From Paenibacillus wynnii (GTDB lineage: Bacteria > Bacillota > Bacilli > Paenibacillales > Paenibacillaceae), in NCBI RefSeq assembly GCF_000757885.1, contig NZ_JQCR01000003.1:62001-126000 (forward strand): DNA of 64,000 nt, in the 5' to 3' direction. The position numbers and the translations under genes were made by a program. Shown here piece by piece: positions 26,798 through 36,700 of the stretch (position 1 is the first letter of the stretch; every line of letters starts with the position of its first letter). Under the pieces are notes generated by a model. It searched no databases and was not told the DNA's origin. It worked only from the letters and a program-made list of their open reading frames with translations.

Positions 26798-27634
26798 ATG
26801 CCGGAATTACCGGAAGTAGAGACTGTAAGAAGAACCTTAAATGCACTCATTAAAGGCAAGCAGATCGAACATGTAACCGTCAGGTTGGCGCGGATTATTC
26901 AGCGACCGGATGATATTCAGGCCTTTGCCCACCTATTGGCAGGTCATAGCATTATAGATGTACAGCGGAGAGGTAAGTTCTTACGCATTGTGTTGGACGG
27001 GCTGGTGCTTGTATCCCATCTACGGATGGAGGGGCGCTACGGCTTATATAGCAGTAATGATCCTTTGGATAAGCATACGCATGTGATCTTTCATTTTACG
27101 GACGGCAGTGAACTGCGTTACAATGATGTGCGCCAGTTTGGTACGATGCACTTGTTCCAGCAGGATGAAGATCTTTTGCTTGCGCCACTGAACAAGCTCG
27201 GTCAAGAACCGTTGGAACCCTCTTTTACATTGGAAAGATTCAAGGAGATTGTTGCGGATAAAAGTACAAAAATAAAATCGCTGCTGCTCAATCAGGAATA
27301 TGTGGTTGGCATTGGTAATATCTATGTAGATGAGTCGCTACACCGGGCAGGTATCCATCCGGAGGATAGTGCCAAATCTCTAAACGACAAGCAATTGGAT
27401 AAGCTGTATCAAGCGATTGTTGCTACTTTAACAGAAGCCGTTAATGCCGGAGGTTCCTCCATCAAGTCGTATGTGAACGGTCAAGGAGAGAGCGGAACGT
27501 ATCAGCAGCAGCTGATAATCTATGGGCGCAAGAACGAGCCCTGTTCCTCTTGTGGTACCATGATCGAGAAGACCGTAGTGGGAGGGCGCGGCACGCATTA
27601 TTGCCCGAACTGTCAGCGTCCTAGTGTAACTTAG
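26798..27634 (+). CDS. mutM: Formamidopyrimidine-DNA glycosylase
   Basis: Removes 8-oxoguanine and formamidopyrimidines from DNA. The 278-residue protein begins MPELPEVETVRRTLN, with the catalytic Pro2 and Glu3, contains the helix-two-turn-helix YVVGIGNIYVDESLH, and ends with a C4 zinc finger (CSSC...CPNC). It follows polA by 51 bp, as in B. subtilis, and is probably cotranscribed. Confidence 0.97.
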   Translation: MPELPEVETVRRTLNALIKGKQIEHVTVRLARIIQRPDDIQAFAHLLAGHSIIDVQRRGKFLRIVLDGLVLVSHLRMEGRYGLYSSNDPLDKHTHVIFHFTDGSELRYNDVRQFGTMHLFQQDEDLLLAPLNKLGQEPLEPSFTLERFKEIVADKSTKIKSLLLNQEYVVGIGNIYVDESLHRAGIHPEDSAKSLNDKQLDKLYQAIVATLTEAVNAGGSSIKSYVNGQGESGTYQQQLIIYGRKNEPCSSCGTMIEKTVVGGRGTHYCPNCQRPSVT

Positions 27635-27799
27635 ATTTAATTCCATACAAGTGTCCTTACAAGTAAGTGTCCATGCAGCTGCAAAAGGGTGGCACCCTCT
27701 GCCTGTCCCGCCCATATACTGGGTGAAGAATGCTGAATAAGCGAACGGTTGCTAACGGATCTTCCGCCAGTTTCCGTTTCTTCACGGGAGGGATTGCGG

Positions 27800-28474
27800 G
27801 TGCTCAGCCCACTTTTTTCACTACTGCTGCTGGCTTTTGCTTTGAGTTTAGATGGTTTTGGTGTCGGGATTACATATGGTTTGCGCAAAATGAAAATCCC
27901 GCTGCTCTCAATTCTCATCATCTCGCTTTGTTCGGGCGTGGTTATTTGTGTCTCCATGCAGGTCGGCGTCCTCTTGGCACGGGTAGTTTCTCCAAATGCA
28001 GCTTCGGTGATCGGAGCTGTTATTCTTGTCCTCATGGGTTGTTGGTCGCTGGTGCAAATGCTGATGCAGAAGGAAGAAGATCAAGGAGTTATCCGCACTA
28101 AACCACTGGATCTTATAGAGAAGATAGATAAGCCTGAAGTTTTTTCACTCGAGCTTCGCCATTTAGGGATCGTGATCCAAATCTTACGTACCCCATCCTC
28201 AGCGGATATGGACGATTCCGGTAGTATTTCATCCGTAGAAGCAATGATACTCGGTATTGCACTCTCTCTGGATGCCTTTGGTGCGGGTCTTGGGGCAGCA
28301 TTGCTCGGTTTTCAGCCGGTATGGACATCACTGGTCATCGCCATGTTCAGCGGAATCTTTCTGGTCATGGGAATGAAGACGGGGTTTCGATTCTCAGGAA
28401 GCTATTGGATGAAACGTGCGGCGGTATTACCTGCTTTAATGTTAATTTTAATGGGAATAATGAAGCTGTTATGA
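27800..28474 (+). CDS. ytaF: Sporulation membrane protein YtaF (MntP-like family)
   Basis: A 224-residue membrane protein with two related halves, each opening with a membrane helix carrying an acidic residue (FALSLDGFGVGITYG and GIALSLDAFGAGLGAALLG), as in the MntP/YtaF cation-exporter-like family. The two halves are separated by a polar loop. The start is GTG at 27800, seven bases after GGGAGGG; the frame is open 51 bases further upstream without a site. Position between mutM and coaE matches B. subtilis ytaF. Confidence 0.88.
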   Translation: MLSPLFSLLLLAFALSLDGFGVGITYGLRKMKIPLLSILIISLCSGVVICVSMQVGVLLARVVSPNAASVIGAVILVLMGCWSLVQMLMQKEEDQGVIRTKPLDLIEKIDKPEVFSLELRHLGIVIQILRTPSSADMDDSGSISSVEAMILGIALSLDAFGAGLGAALLGFQPVWTSLVIAMFSGIFLVMGMKTGFRFSGSYWMKRAAVLPALMLILMGIMKLL

Positions 28475-28483
28475 GGTGAAAAC

Positions 28484-29080
28484 ATGATTATGGGCTTAAC
28501 TGGAGGCATTGCCTCCGGAAAAAGCACAGTATCCGCGCTATTTGTGAACAAGGGGGCAAAGCTGGTTGACGCAGATGTCATTGCCAGAGAGGTTATGCTC
28601 CCCGGGCATCAAGTGTTGGCGGCCACTGTGCGTCATTTTGGACAAGATATCCTTTTTCCAGATGGAACGCTGAATCGAGCGAAACTGGGTGAAATAGTCT
28701 TTCGTGACCCGGAGGCTATACAAACCCTTAACGATCTGACGCACCCGGCTATTCGGCAGGAAATCCGCAGTCGTATGCAGGAAATGGATACACTGGAGCC
28801 GGAACGATTAATTATTGTGGATATTCCTTTGCTGTTTGAGTCAAATCTGCAGGGGATGTTTGAGGAGATTGTGGTTGTGTATGTACCGCGTGAGGTACAG
28901 TTAGCCCGTTTAATGGAGCGTAATAATTGGTCAAAAGAGCAGGCAGAGGATCGCTTAAATGCCCAAATGGACATTGAGCTAAAACGAAGTAAAGCAAGTT
29001 ATGTCATCGACAACAGCGGGGATCTGGTCCATACTGAAATGCAGGTTGCCAAACTTTGGGACAGGCTGGGCTTATTATGA
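28484..29080 (+). CDS. coaE: Dephospho-CoA kinase
   Basis: Phosphorylates dephospho-CoA in the last step of coenzyme A synthesis. The 198-residue protein starts with the P-loop GLTGGIASGKST and has VDADVIAREV, the LTHPAIR helix and VDIPLLFESNL, all standard for CoaE. GAGGTG precedes the ATG; an alternative ATG lies two codons in. Its stop overlaps the next gene by ATGA. Confidence 0.96.
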   Translation: MIMGLTGGIASGKSTVSALFVNKGAKLVDADVIAREVMLPGHQVLAATVRHFGQDILFPDGTLNRAKLGEIVFRDPEAIQTLNDLTHPAIRQEIRSRMQEMDTLEPERLIIVDIPLLFESNLQGMFEEIVVVYVPREVQLARLMERNNWSKEQAEDRLNAQMDIELKRSKASYVIDNSGDLVHTEMQVAKLWDRLGLL

Positions 29081-29640
29081 AATATCTACGTAAAAAGAGA
29101 GTACTGCTGCTCTTGTTCATTGGCTTTACGGCAATTCTATTCCTAAGCACGAACTGGATGTCTTGGTTTTATCCGATTTATTATAAGGATGAAATTCGCA
29201 AACACAGTCAAACCTATAACATAGATCCCTTTCTAGTTGCTGCCATTATTCGTGTTGAGACTAATTATAAGACCGGACGGGAATCCAAAAAAGGAGCCTT
29301 GGGTCTAATGCAGCTCATGCCGGATACCGCTAACTGGGCACTTGAAAAGGCCAAGCTACCTGATGTGTCACTAGAGCGCCTGAAGCAGGAGCCTTCTGCC
29401 AATATTGAGCTAGGGACATGGTATCTCCGATCTCTATCCCGACAGTTTGACGGTAACCGTATAGCTGTTATAGCCGCCTATAATGCCGGCCCTGGCAATG
29501 TACAGCGTTGGCTGAAGCAGGGAGCCTGGGACGGAACTGAGGAAGCTGTTAAGAGCATACCTATCGGTGAGACGCGTCATTATGTACAGCGGGTTATCTA
29601 TTATTATGAGCAATACACGGAGATTTACAGTCATTTTTAA
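29077..29640 (+). CDS. Membrane-anchored lytic transglycosylase (SLT domain)
   Basis: A 187-residue protein with an N-terminal membrane anchor (about 8-30) and a Slt70-like catalytic domain that would cleave peptidoglycan outside the membrane. The catalytic Glu is Glu61 in IIRVETNY, followed by GALGLMQLMPDTA and the closing AYNAGPGNVQRW. The start overlaps the coaE stop (ATGA); coupling to a CoA gene also occurs in relatives of B. subtilis (ytcD/ytaG region). The exact physiological role is not known. Confidence 0.9.
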   Translation: MKYLRKKRVLLLLFIGFTAILFLSTNWMSWFYPIYYKDEIRKHSQTYNIDPFLVAAIIRVETNYKTGRESKKGALGLMQLMPDTANWALEKAKLPDVSLERLKQEPSANIELGTWYLRSLSRQFDGNRIAVIAAYNAGPGNVQRWLKQGAWDGTEEAVKSIPIGETRHYVQRVIYYYEQYTEIYSHF

Positions 29641-29654
29641 GCTTAAGCATTAGT

Positions 29655-29699
29655 GAAAAGAAGCATTAAACAGCCCGGAAGCTGTTCAATACTTCTTTA
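29655..29699. terminator. Hairpin between convergent transglycosylase and SASP genes
   Basis: GAAGCATTAAACAGC pairs with GCTGTTCAATACTTC (13 of 15) around CCGGAA. Short T runs follow on both strands, so it may end both transcripts. Confidence 0.65.
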
Positions 29700-29719
29700 G
29701 GCAAGCTATGGAGACAGGT

Positions 29720-29938
29720 TTATTGGAATTGACCTGCCAGTTGTTGTTCAGCCAGGGTTACAAGACGTTTAGTGATGTAACCACCGATCGAACCGTTTTC
29801 ATAAGATGTTTTATTGCCTTGGTAACCATCAGGGGAAAGTGTGATACCTAGTTCTTGGGCAACTTCAAATTTAAGTTGTTCCAAAGCTGCGCTTGCTCTT
29901 GGCGCTACCAGGTTGTTGGAGCTTCTGTTTTGGCTCAT
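29720..29938 (-). CDS. Alpha/beta-type small acid-soluble spore protein
   Basis: A 72-residue SASP that coats and protects spore DNA. The two conserved blocks are visible: [14 protein letters not shown] with the germination-protease site region, and [27 protein letters not shown] precedes the ATG. A CATAATA element with a GAATA 14 bases before it lies upstream on the minus strand and recalls a sigma-G promoter, though the spacing is shorter than the usual 17-18. Confidence 0.95.
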   Translation of the reverse strand: MSQNRSSNNLVAPRASAALEQLKFEVAQELGITLSPDGYQGNKTSYENGSIGGYITKRLVTLAEQQLAGQFQ

Positions 29939-30104
29939 TGCTGTTCACCTCCTATCGGTTGGTAACTGTATTATGTGCTGGACTTGTTATATTCATAACT
30001 ATAATGAAACGGTGATTTATGGAAAAAAGAATATGCATGTCTAAAAGCCGGTTATCAGCGGAGCGGACAGCTAATCATTTTGCAAAAAGGAAGTGAGTTA
30101 ACTT

Positions 30105-30581
30105 ATGAAATGCCCATACTGTGATCATACAAATACAAAAGTATTGGACTCTAGACCAGCTAACGAGAATAAGTCCATCCGCCGTAGGCGTGAATGTGAA
30201 GGGTGCAGCAAGCGCTTTACAACGTTCGAGATGATTGAGGAGACCCCGCTGATCGTCATTAAGAAGGACGGTAGCCGTGAGGAATTTAGCCGCGATAAAA
30301 TACTGCGAGGTCTCATTCGCGCTTGTGAGAAGCGTCCTGTATCGGTAGAACAGCTGGAGATGATCGTATCTGAGGTTGAGAAGTCCCTTCGCGGTATCGC
30401 TGTAGCAGAAGTGGACAGCCAACAGATTGGTGAATTAGTGATGGAACAGCTCTACCCGGTGGATGAAGTTGCTTACGTCCGCTTCGCATCCGTATACCGT
30501 CAGTTCAAAGACATCAACATGTTTATGAAGGAATTGAAGGGACTGCTATCTAAGAGTACCTCTGAAATGGACGGGTTATAA
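30105..30581 (+). CDS. nrdR: Transcriptional repressor NrdR
   Basis: Controls ribonucleotide reductase genes in response to ATP/dATP. The 158-residue protein has the N-terminal zinc ribbon (MKCPYC...[17 protein letters not shown]) and an ATP-cone domain ([17 protein letters not shown] ... [16 protein letters not shown]). Length and motifs are those of NrdR throughout. AAAGGAAGTGAG precedes the ATG. Confidence 0.97.
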   Translation: MKCPYCDHTNTKVLDSRPANENKSIRRRRECEGCSKRFTTFEMIEETPLIVIKKDGSREEFSRDKILRGLIRACEKRPVSVEQLEMIVSEVEKSLRGIAVAEVDSQQIGELVMEQLYPVDEVAYVRFASVYRQFKDINMFMKELKGLLSKSTSEMDGL

Positions 30582-30614
30582 AACGCGGCGATTTCTAATT
30601 TATAAAAAAAAGTG

Positions 30615-30643
30615 TTGACACCGACGCGGATTTTTTATATTAT
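30615..30643 (+). promoter_or_regulatory. Strong sigma-A promoter of the tRNA operon
   Basis: TTGACA, 17 bases, TATTAT, about 80 bp upstream of the first tRNA. The intervening leader (30650-30722) has no recognisable gene. Confidence 0.88.
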
Positions 30644-30722
30644 ATAGAAGTCGCCTACGGAGCTTGGTCTTAGCAGAGTGGCTGGGCTTACCGCTCAAAC
30701 GGAACGTTTTTAACCCGCATTA

Positions 30723-30798
30723 GGGGCCTTAGCTCAGCTGGGAGAGCGCATCGCTGGCAGCGATGAGGTCAGGGGTTCGATCCCCCTAGGCTCCACCA
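30723..30798 (+). tRNA. tRNA-Ala (GGC)
   Basis: A full cloverleaf: acceptor GGGGCCT/AGGCTCC, D-loop AGCTGGGA, anticodon loop CTGGCAG (GGC), T-loop TTCGATC, and an encoded CCA. Confidence 0.97.
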
Positions 30799-30811
30799 AA
30801 TTTCATATTAT

Positions 30812-30884
<73 letters not shown>

Positions 30885-30890
30885 TCCTAG

Positions 30891-30919
30891 AAGAAACGGC
30901 AGAAATGCCGTTTTTTTGC
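30891..30919 (+). terminator. Terminator of the tRNA operon; copy 1 of a 29-nt direct repeat
   Basis: AACGGCA-GAA-ATGCCGTT-type hairpin followed by T7. The same 29 bases occur at 51047-51075 in the same orientation. Confidence 0.9.
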
Positions 30920-31010
30920 TGTTTTATACTGGAAACGAATACGATCTGTAATTATTGCACCTGGACTTGCCATTAATCCACTATCAATAGTGTTGCGCAA
31001 CTTGTTATTA

Positions 31011-31024
31011 TGTAAGCGCAATCA
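31011..31024 (+). promoter_or_regulatory. Predicted cre site (CcpA) at the GH85 gene
   Basis: TGTAAGCGCAATCA matches TGNAANCGNWNNCA at every fixed position, 25 bp before the GH85 start. A TATTAT that could be a -10 overlaps it. A GTTGCGCAAC palindrome lies just upstream (30992-31001). Confidence 0.6.
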
Positions 31025-31048
31025 TACATTCGATGGGAGGAATATGGA

Positions 31049-33700
31049 ATGAAAAAGATGGGTACAAGTTTTATATTTTTATTTGTAGTGTGCGTAGTAT
31101 TATCCACATCTGCGTTCGCAAAGCAGCCTTATTCATCCTTTTGGTTTCCAGAGCAATTGATTCAATGGAATCCAGCATCCGACCCGGATGCGGTATTCAA
31201 CCGGAGTACAGTCCCGCTACAGGACCGCATTGTGGGAGAAGGTGTTAATCCGCATGCGACTAAGGGACCGAAGGTTATGGCTTTATCCGCGCTGAATCCG
31301 GGAACAAGTGGAGTTCCATCGCAGGGATCGGGCAAATTCGGAGCAAACACGTTCACCTATTGGCAGTATGTTGACAAGCTGGTATATTGGGCCGGCTCGG
31401 CCGGCGAAGGCATCATCGTACCTCCAAGCGCCGATACCATCGATGCGGCACACAAGAACGGCGTGCCGATCATCGGAACGGTGTTCTTTCCACCAACTGT
31501 TTATGGTGGGAAATATGAATGGGTGAAGCAGATGCTTCAGCAAAACAGCGATGGCTCTTTTCCCGCCGCTGATAAGCTGATCCAAGTTGCGAACTATTAT
31601 GGATTTGACGGGTGGTTCATTAATCAGGAGACTGAGGGAGGAACGGTGGCTGACGCGCAGCAAATGAAAGCCTTCCTAAGTTATCTAGAATCGCATAAGT
31701 CTTCCTCCATGCACATCGTATGGTATGATTCCATGACTAAGGAAGGCAGTATCAGTTGGCAGAATGCACTAAATGACAAGAATGCGATGTTCCTCCAGGA
31801 TAATGGAAAGCAAATAACAGGTAGCATGTTTCTGAATTTCTGGTGGAAGGAGCTGAAAAGCTCGGCTGAGAAGGCCAAAAGCTTGGGCAGAAGTCCGTTT
31901 GACCTGTACGCGGGCATTGATGTCGAAGCCAAGGGTTATGATACGAAGGTGAAGTGGAATCTGCTGTTCCCGGATGGAGAACCGGCAGTCACTTCCCTGG
32001 GTATTTACCGCCCGGATTGGGCGTTCAACAGCGCGGAGAGCATGGAGGATTTCTTCATCCGCGAGAACAAATTCTGGGTGGGACCAAACGGAAATCCGGG
32101 CAACACTGCAACGGATCAGGCTTGGAAAGGAATCGCGAACAACGTGGTCGAATCGTCCCCGATAAATGACCTGCCTTTCATCACCAACTTCAACACAGGA
32201 AGCGGACAGAAATATTATGTTCAAGGGAAGCAAGTGCGGGATAAGGGATGGAACAACCGGAGCCTGCAGGATATCCTGCCGACATGGCGCTGGATCGCAG
32301 ACAGCAAAGGAACACCACTTACGCCGGTGCTCGATTGGTCCGATGCGTACTACGGCGGCAGCTCGTTGAAGGTATCAGGCATACTGAGCCATGACAATGC
32401 TACACATCTGAAGCTCTACAAGACAGACCTTAAGATCGAAGCAAGTACGAAGCTGTCGGTTACGTTTAAAACGCAGAACAAACCTAGCCTGAAGGTTGGC
32501 CTTGCTTTCGCAGACCGTCCGGACCAATTTGTCTTCCTTGACATCAAGGATAAGAAATCGGAAGGCTGGACTACGGAAACATTGAATTTGACCCCTTACA
32601 AAGGCAAGCGGATCGTGGCGTTGTCACTTTATTTTGACACCAAAGATACGATTAATGATTATGCCATTCAAATTGGCCAGCTCTCCATTCAGAATTCGAA
32701 TGAACCAACTAAACCGCTGCCGGCGGTTCGCGAGCTTAAAGCCACTCAATCCGATTTCCGCGACGGAATCTATGGAAATGCCAGATTGCAGTGGATACAG
32801 CTTGATCAGCAGACTAAGCATTACGAGATTTACCGTGTGCTGCCGGATGGCAGTGATGTGCTGGTTGGCGCAACGCCAAATCATGTTTTCTACGTCCCTG
32901 AGATGAGAAGAATAGACAAGGAAGCAGCCACCGTATTGAAGGTCGTTCCGGTCAATGGAAGATATGAGCAAGGCCAGGCCTCCAGCGTGACGATCAAGTG
33001 GCCGGCTTATCCGAAGCCAATTGCGGAGTTCAAGGCCGATCGGACGCTGGTGGCTCCAGGTGAGAGCGTAACCTTCACCGATCTGTCGACCGAAGTGACG
33101 GAAGGATGGTCATGGACCTTCGAAAGCGGCAGCCCGGCTGTCAGCACATCGAAGTACCCGGTCGTGACATTCAATCAGGAAGGCACGTATAGTGTGACAC
33201 TGACTGCAACTAACAGCTCTGGTCAAGACACGATTATGAAGAAGGCGCTCATCACTGTGAGCAAGCAAGCTGGAGAGGTAAAGAATCTGGCGCTTGGCAA
33301 AACCGCAACAGCCGACCATGCATGCGGGGCAGCGGAAGGTGCGCCTTATGCCGTAGACGGCAAAGTGACGGACAACAGCAAATGGTGCGCGCTTGGCAAT
33401 CTGCCGCATTGGCTCCAGGTCGATCTGGGCGCCGAGCATCAAATCAGCGCTTTTGTCATCAAGCATGCTGAGAGCGGAGGAGAATGGTCTGGGTTTAATA
33501 CCAGCGATTATATCATTCAGGTGAGCAGCGACGGTACAACTTGGACCGATGTTGCCAATGTCCAAGGAAACTCGGCAGCCGAGACGACAGACGCGATCGC
33601 GCTGATTAAAGCCCGTTATGTAAAATTAATGATTACTAAACCCACTCAGGGAGCTGATACTGCAGCGCGAATCTATGAGTTTGAAGTTAAAGGGTTGTAA
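31049..33700 (+). CDS. Secreted endo-beta-N-acetylglucosaminidase, GH85, with PKD and F5/8C modules
   Basis: An 883-residue secreted enzyme that cuts the chitobiose core of N-glycans, releasing Man(n)GlcNAc. Signal peptide about 1-24 (cut near AFA-KQ). The GH85 barrel contains GFDGWFINQET, where Asn192 and Glu194 are the substrate-assisted catalytic pair. A beta-sandwich (about 420-560) and an Fn3-like stretch follow, then a PKD domain (about 652-738, EGWSWTFESG) and an F5/8-type C (CBM32-like) module (about 744-883, NLALGKTAT...). No LPxTG or SLH anchor. Start behind GGGAGGAA. Opens the mannose-glycan locus. Confidence 0.93.
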   Translation: MKKMGTSFIFLFVVCVVLSTSAFAKQPYSSFWFPEQLIQWNPASDPDAVFNRSTVPLQDRIVGEGVNPHATKGPKVMALSALNPGTSGVPSQGSGKFGANTFTYWQYVDKLVYWAGSAGEGIIVPPSADTIDAAHKNGVPIIGTVFFPPTVYGGKYEWVKQMLQQNSDGSFPAADKLIQVANYYGFDGWFINQETEGGTVADAQQMKAFLSYLESHKSSSMHIVWYDSMTKEGSISWQNALNDKNAMFLQDNGKQITGSMFLNFWWKELKSSAEKAKSLGRSPFDLYAGIDVEAKGYDTKVKWNLLFPDGEPAVTSLGIYRPDWAFNSAESMEDFFIRENKFWVGPNGNPGNTATDQAWKGIANNVVESSPINDLPFITNFNTGSGQKYYVQGKQVRDKGWNNRSLQDILPTWRWIADSKGTPLTPVLDWSDAYYGGSSLKVSGILSHDNATHLKLYKTDLKIEASTKLSVTFKTQNKPSLKVGLAFADRPDQFVFLDIKDKKSEGWTTETLNLTPYKGKRIVALSLYFDTKDTINDYAIQIGQLSIQNSNEPTKPLPAVRELKATQSDFRDGIYGNARLQWIQLDQQTKHYEIYRVLPDGSDVLVGATPNHVFYVPEMRRIDKEAATVLKVVPVNGRYEQGQASSVTIKWPAYPKPIAEFKADRTLVAPGESVTFTDLSTEVTEGWSWTFESGSPAVSTSKYPVVTFNQEGTYSVTLTATNSSGQDTIMKKALITVSKQAGEVKNLALGKTATADHACGAAEGAPYAVDGKVTDNSKWCALGNLPHWLQVDLGAEHQISAFVIKHAESGGEWSGFNTSDYIIQVSSDGTTWTDVANVQGNSAAETTDAIALIKARYVKLMITKPTQGADTAARIYEFEVKGL

Positions 33701-33728
33701 TATAACACAAATATTACTTCAGTAATAA

Positions 33729-33774
33729 AGCAAATAAACCGTAGCCCCTTATTAAGGAGTTCGGTTTATTTGCT
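33729..33774. terminator. Bidirectional terminator between GH85 and GH38 genes
   Basis: GCAAATAAACCG and CGGTTTATTTGC form a 12-bp perfect stem, with an inner CCCCTT/AAGGAG stem. Confidence 0.82.
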
Positions 33775-33784
33775 TCTTTATAGA

Positions 33785-36700
33785 TTAGAGTCGCAGGTCG
33801 ATTTCAAAAGTTTTGATCTCATAGGGCTCAAGGACGAAGGAGATCGGGGTGTCTTTAATCAGCTCACCTTGCGGTTTCTCCATCAGATTTGTTTCTCTCC
33901 ATCCATGAATCTGCAGGCCACTCGTCAGTTCCAGTGTATTGACGCTGCCGGAGTAATCGTGAATACGCACAATAACGCAGTCTGAATCCTCCGCTTTTTT
34001 GACGGCCGAGATCATGGCTGTATCGGATGATAAGGCGAACATGGACCGGCTTGTCTGGTCTGCTCGCCCCTTCGTATAGCGAATCGGGGCGTTCAGCATC
34101 CAGGCTTGCTTAACGGTCTGCCCGGCCAGCCAATCGCCTTGATGCGGCAGTAGGGCATACGTAAAGCGGTGAAGTCCTTGATCGGCATGTGGATCAGGAT
34201 GCGTTGCGCTTTTGATCAGCGTCAGTCGCAGGACATTGCTTTTAATGTCATAGCCGTATTTGGAGTCGTTCAACAGACTGACGCCGTAGCCCTTATCGGA
34301 CAGATCTGCCCATTGATGCCCGACAGATTCGAAGCGCGCCCAATCCCAACTCGTATTCCAATGCGTCGGCCGTTTCACGTTGCCGAATTGAATGTCATAG
34401 GTTGCCTCTGTAGTTCGAATACCAACCGGGAAAGCAACCTTCAGCAGTTGCTGCTTCTCGTGCCAGTCCACTTCGGTCACATAATCGATGCGCCGATTCG
34501 CGGAATAGACAATCAGGTTCTGCGAAATTGTAGAATTGCGGTACTGCCAATTGAACCGGATCACGGCCCGAATCGATCCGAATTCAACTACTTCAATCGC
34601 TGAACAATGGTGTATCTCACGCATGTTTTCCTGATAAAAGATGTCAATATCCCAAGCTTCATGCGCCAGCGGCTTATCCTCAAACACCTGTAATATATTG
34701 CCGCGTGCACCCTTGGCCAATACTTCACGCTGTGCTTCTTTATCGTAAATGCGGGTTAACTGCCCGGCTTCGTTCCATTTCAGCTGATAATACGGCGTTT
34801 CGATCCCACTCTCCGAGTGGCTGAATGGAGACTTCCCAGAGCTGATATATTCCTCATTACCTTGGAAGTGAATGGTAGTATAACCGAGCGAAGGAATATC
34901 TCTTACTTCAATGGACCAAATCCCTGCTTCTAGCTGTGCATTTAAGCGTACGCCTGAATCGTTCAACCAGCATCCCTGCGCCATCCCGCTAGAAGCTGGA
35001 ATGGCGACAAGCTCCGTGATTGTCCAGGGTGAGGAATTCCAAATCGAAAAGCTACCTGCCGATTCTTCTGCTGCGATTGCTGCCCGTGCTTGTGTGTCAA
35101 CTTGGTTGCCTATCTGCTCTGCTTCCTCATACTCAACTGCACTGTCTTCGTACACCTCGCGAATAGAGGAGCCTGGAATGATGTCATGGAACTGGTTGCG
35201 CAGAATGATTTTCCATCCAGCCGTCAGCGGTTTAGCTTGATATAAACTCCAGTCTTCCTGCAAAATGCTTTGCAGCGCATTCAGCCACTCTGCTTCGCGG
35301 TAGGCCAGTTCGAGCTTCCGGTTCATCCGTTTGTTGTACGCTTGGCTGGTATAAGTCCCACGGTGATATTCGAGATAAAGTTCGCCGTCCCAAGTATGGA
35401 TGTACGAATCAGTGTTCGACACTGTCTGCTGCAACTTCTCAAAATAATCATCTGCGCGTCCGGTAGTCACCTTCGGAAGCCCGGGCAACAAATCCAGCCG
35501 CCGCCGCATCTCGAGCATTTCGCGGTTTACGCCACCACCGCCGTCACCATAGCCGTACGACAGAAGCAGATCCTGATTCATTTCTTTGTCTCGGTAGGCA
35601 TCCCATATTCCTTTGACCGTCTTGGGGATGATCTTGCCGTTATAAGTGTAGAACCATGAACCTGGCTCGGACCAAGGCTCAGGTGTTGTAATGAAATGGG
35701 TCAGCACCTCTGAGCCGTCAATGCCGCGCCATTGGAACGTGTCGAATGGCATCCGATTATATTGATTCCAACTGATTTTGGTGGTCATAAAAGTGTGGAT
35801 TCCGGATTTCTTCAAAATTTGCGGCAGGGACCAACTGTAACCGAACACATCCGGCAGCCACAAATACCGGCATTCCGTCCCGAACTCTTCCTTCAGGAAA
35901 CGTGTGCCGATCAACAATTGACGAACTAGCGATTCGCCCGAGGTCAGGTTACAGTCCGCTTCAAGCCACATGCCGCCGCCGGCTTCCCAGCGGCCTTCTG
36001 CTATGCGTTCCTTGATGGATTCATAGAGCTCTGGATAGTCTTCTTTCACATATTCATAAAGCTGGGGTTGCGTCTGAAGGAAAACGTACTCAGGGAACAT
36101 CTCCATCAAACGCATCACGGTGGAGAAAGAACGCGCGCATTTCTCGCGTGTATGCTTAAGCCGCCAAAGCCAGGCAACGTCAATGTGGGTATGGCCGATA
36201 CAGGTGACGGTAACATCAGATAGTTTATCCATGGTTTCCAGGCGAGCACTAAGATCGTCCCTGGCTTCGTAGACGGAGACGAAGAAGTCTTCTGATTGCG
36301 GATCCGCCCAGTCGATCAGCCGCAAGGATTGCTGTAGTGCATGAAGCAGCTTCGTCCGCTCCGGTGCATTTTGGTCTAGGACTTTTAAGGTTTCAAGAAT
36401 TGCCGATCCGGTAAATACAAGATCGTCTATTTTCTCATCCAGCCAGCAGAGTTCTGCCTGCTTAAAGGTATGGGTCTGGTTGCGGGGCTGCCCGCCGCCT
36501 TCGAGGCCGGACCATAGACGGAAGACTAGCTCACTACGGCTGCCTGCCGCCGATGCCGGAAGGAATACCTCCTTATGATTGGAATCAACGCCTTGAAAGG
36601 GTTTGCCTTCCCAATAGAAAAGGGATTCAAAACCGGAATTGTTGCCTCCCCCGGTATCACCGAAATCAAACAAGCCGACGATTCGCTTGTTGTCCCATTC

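Noticed and set aside
30650..30722. A degenerate third tRNA before tRNA-Ala
   Set aside because: No acceptor or T-arm pairing could be drawn; it is better read as the leader of the tRNA transcript.
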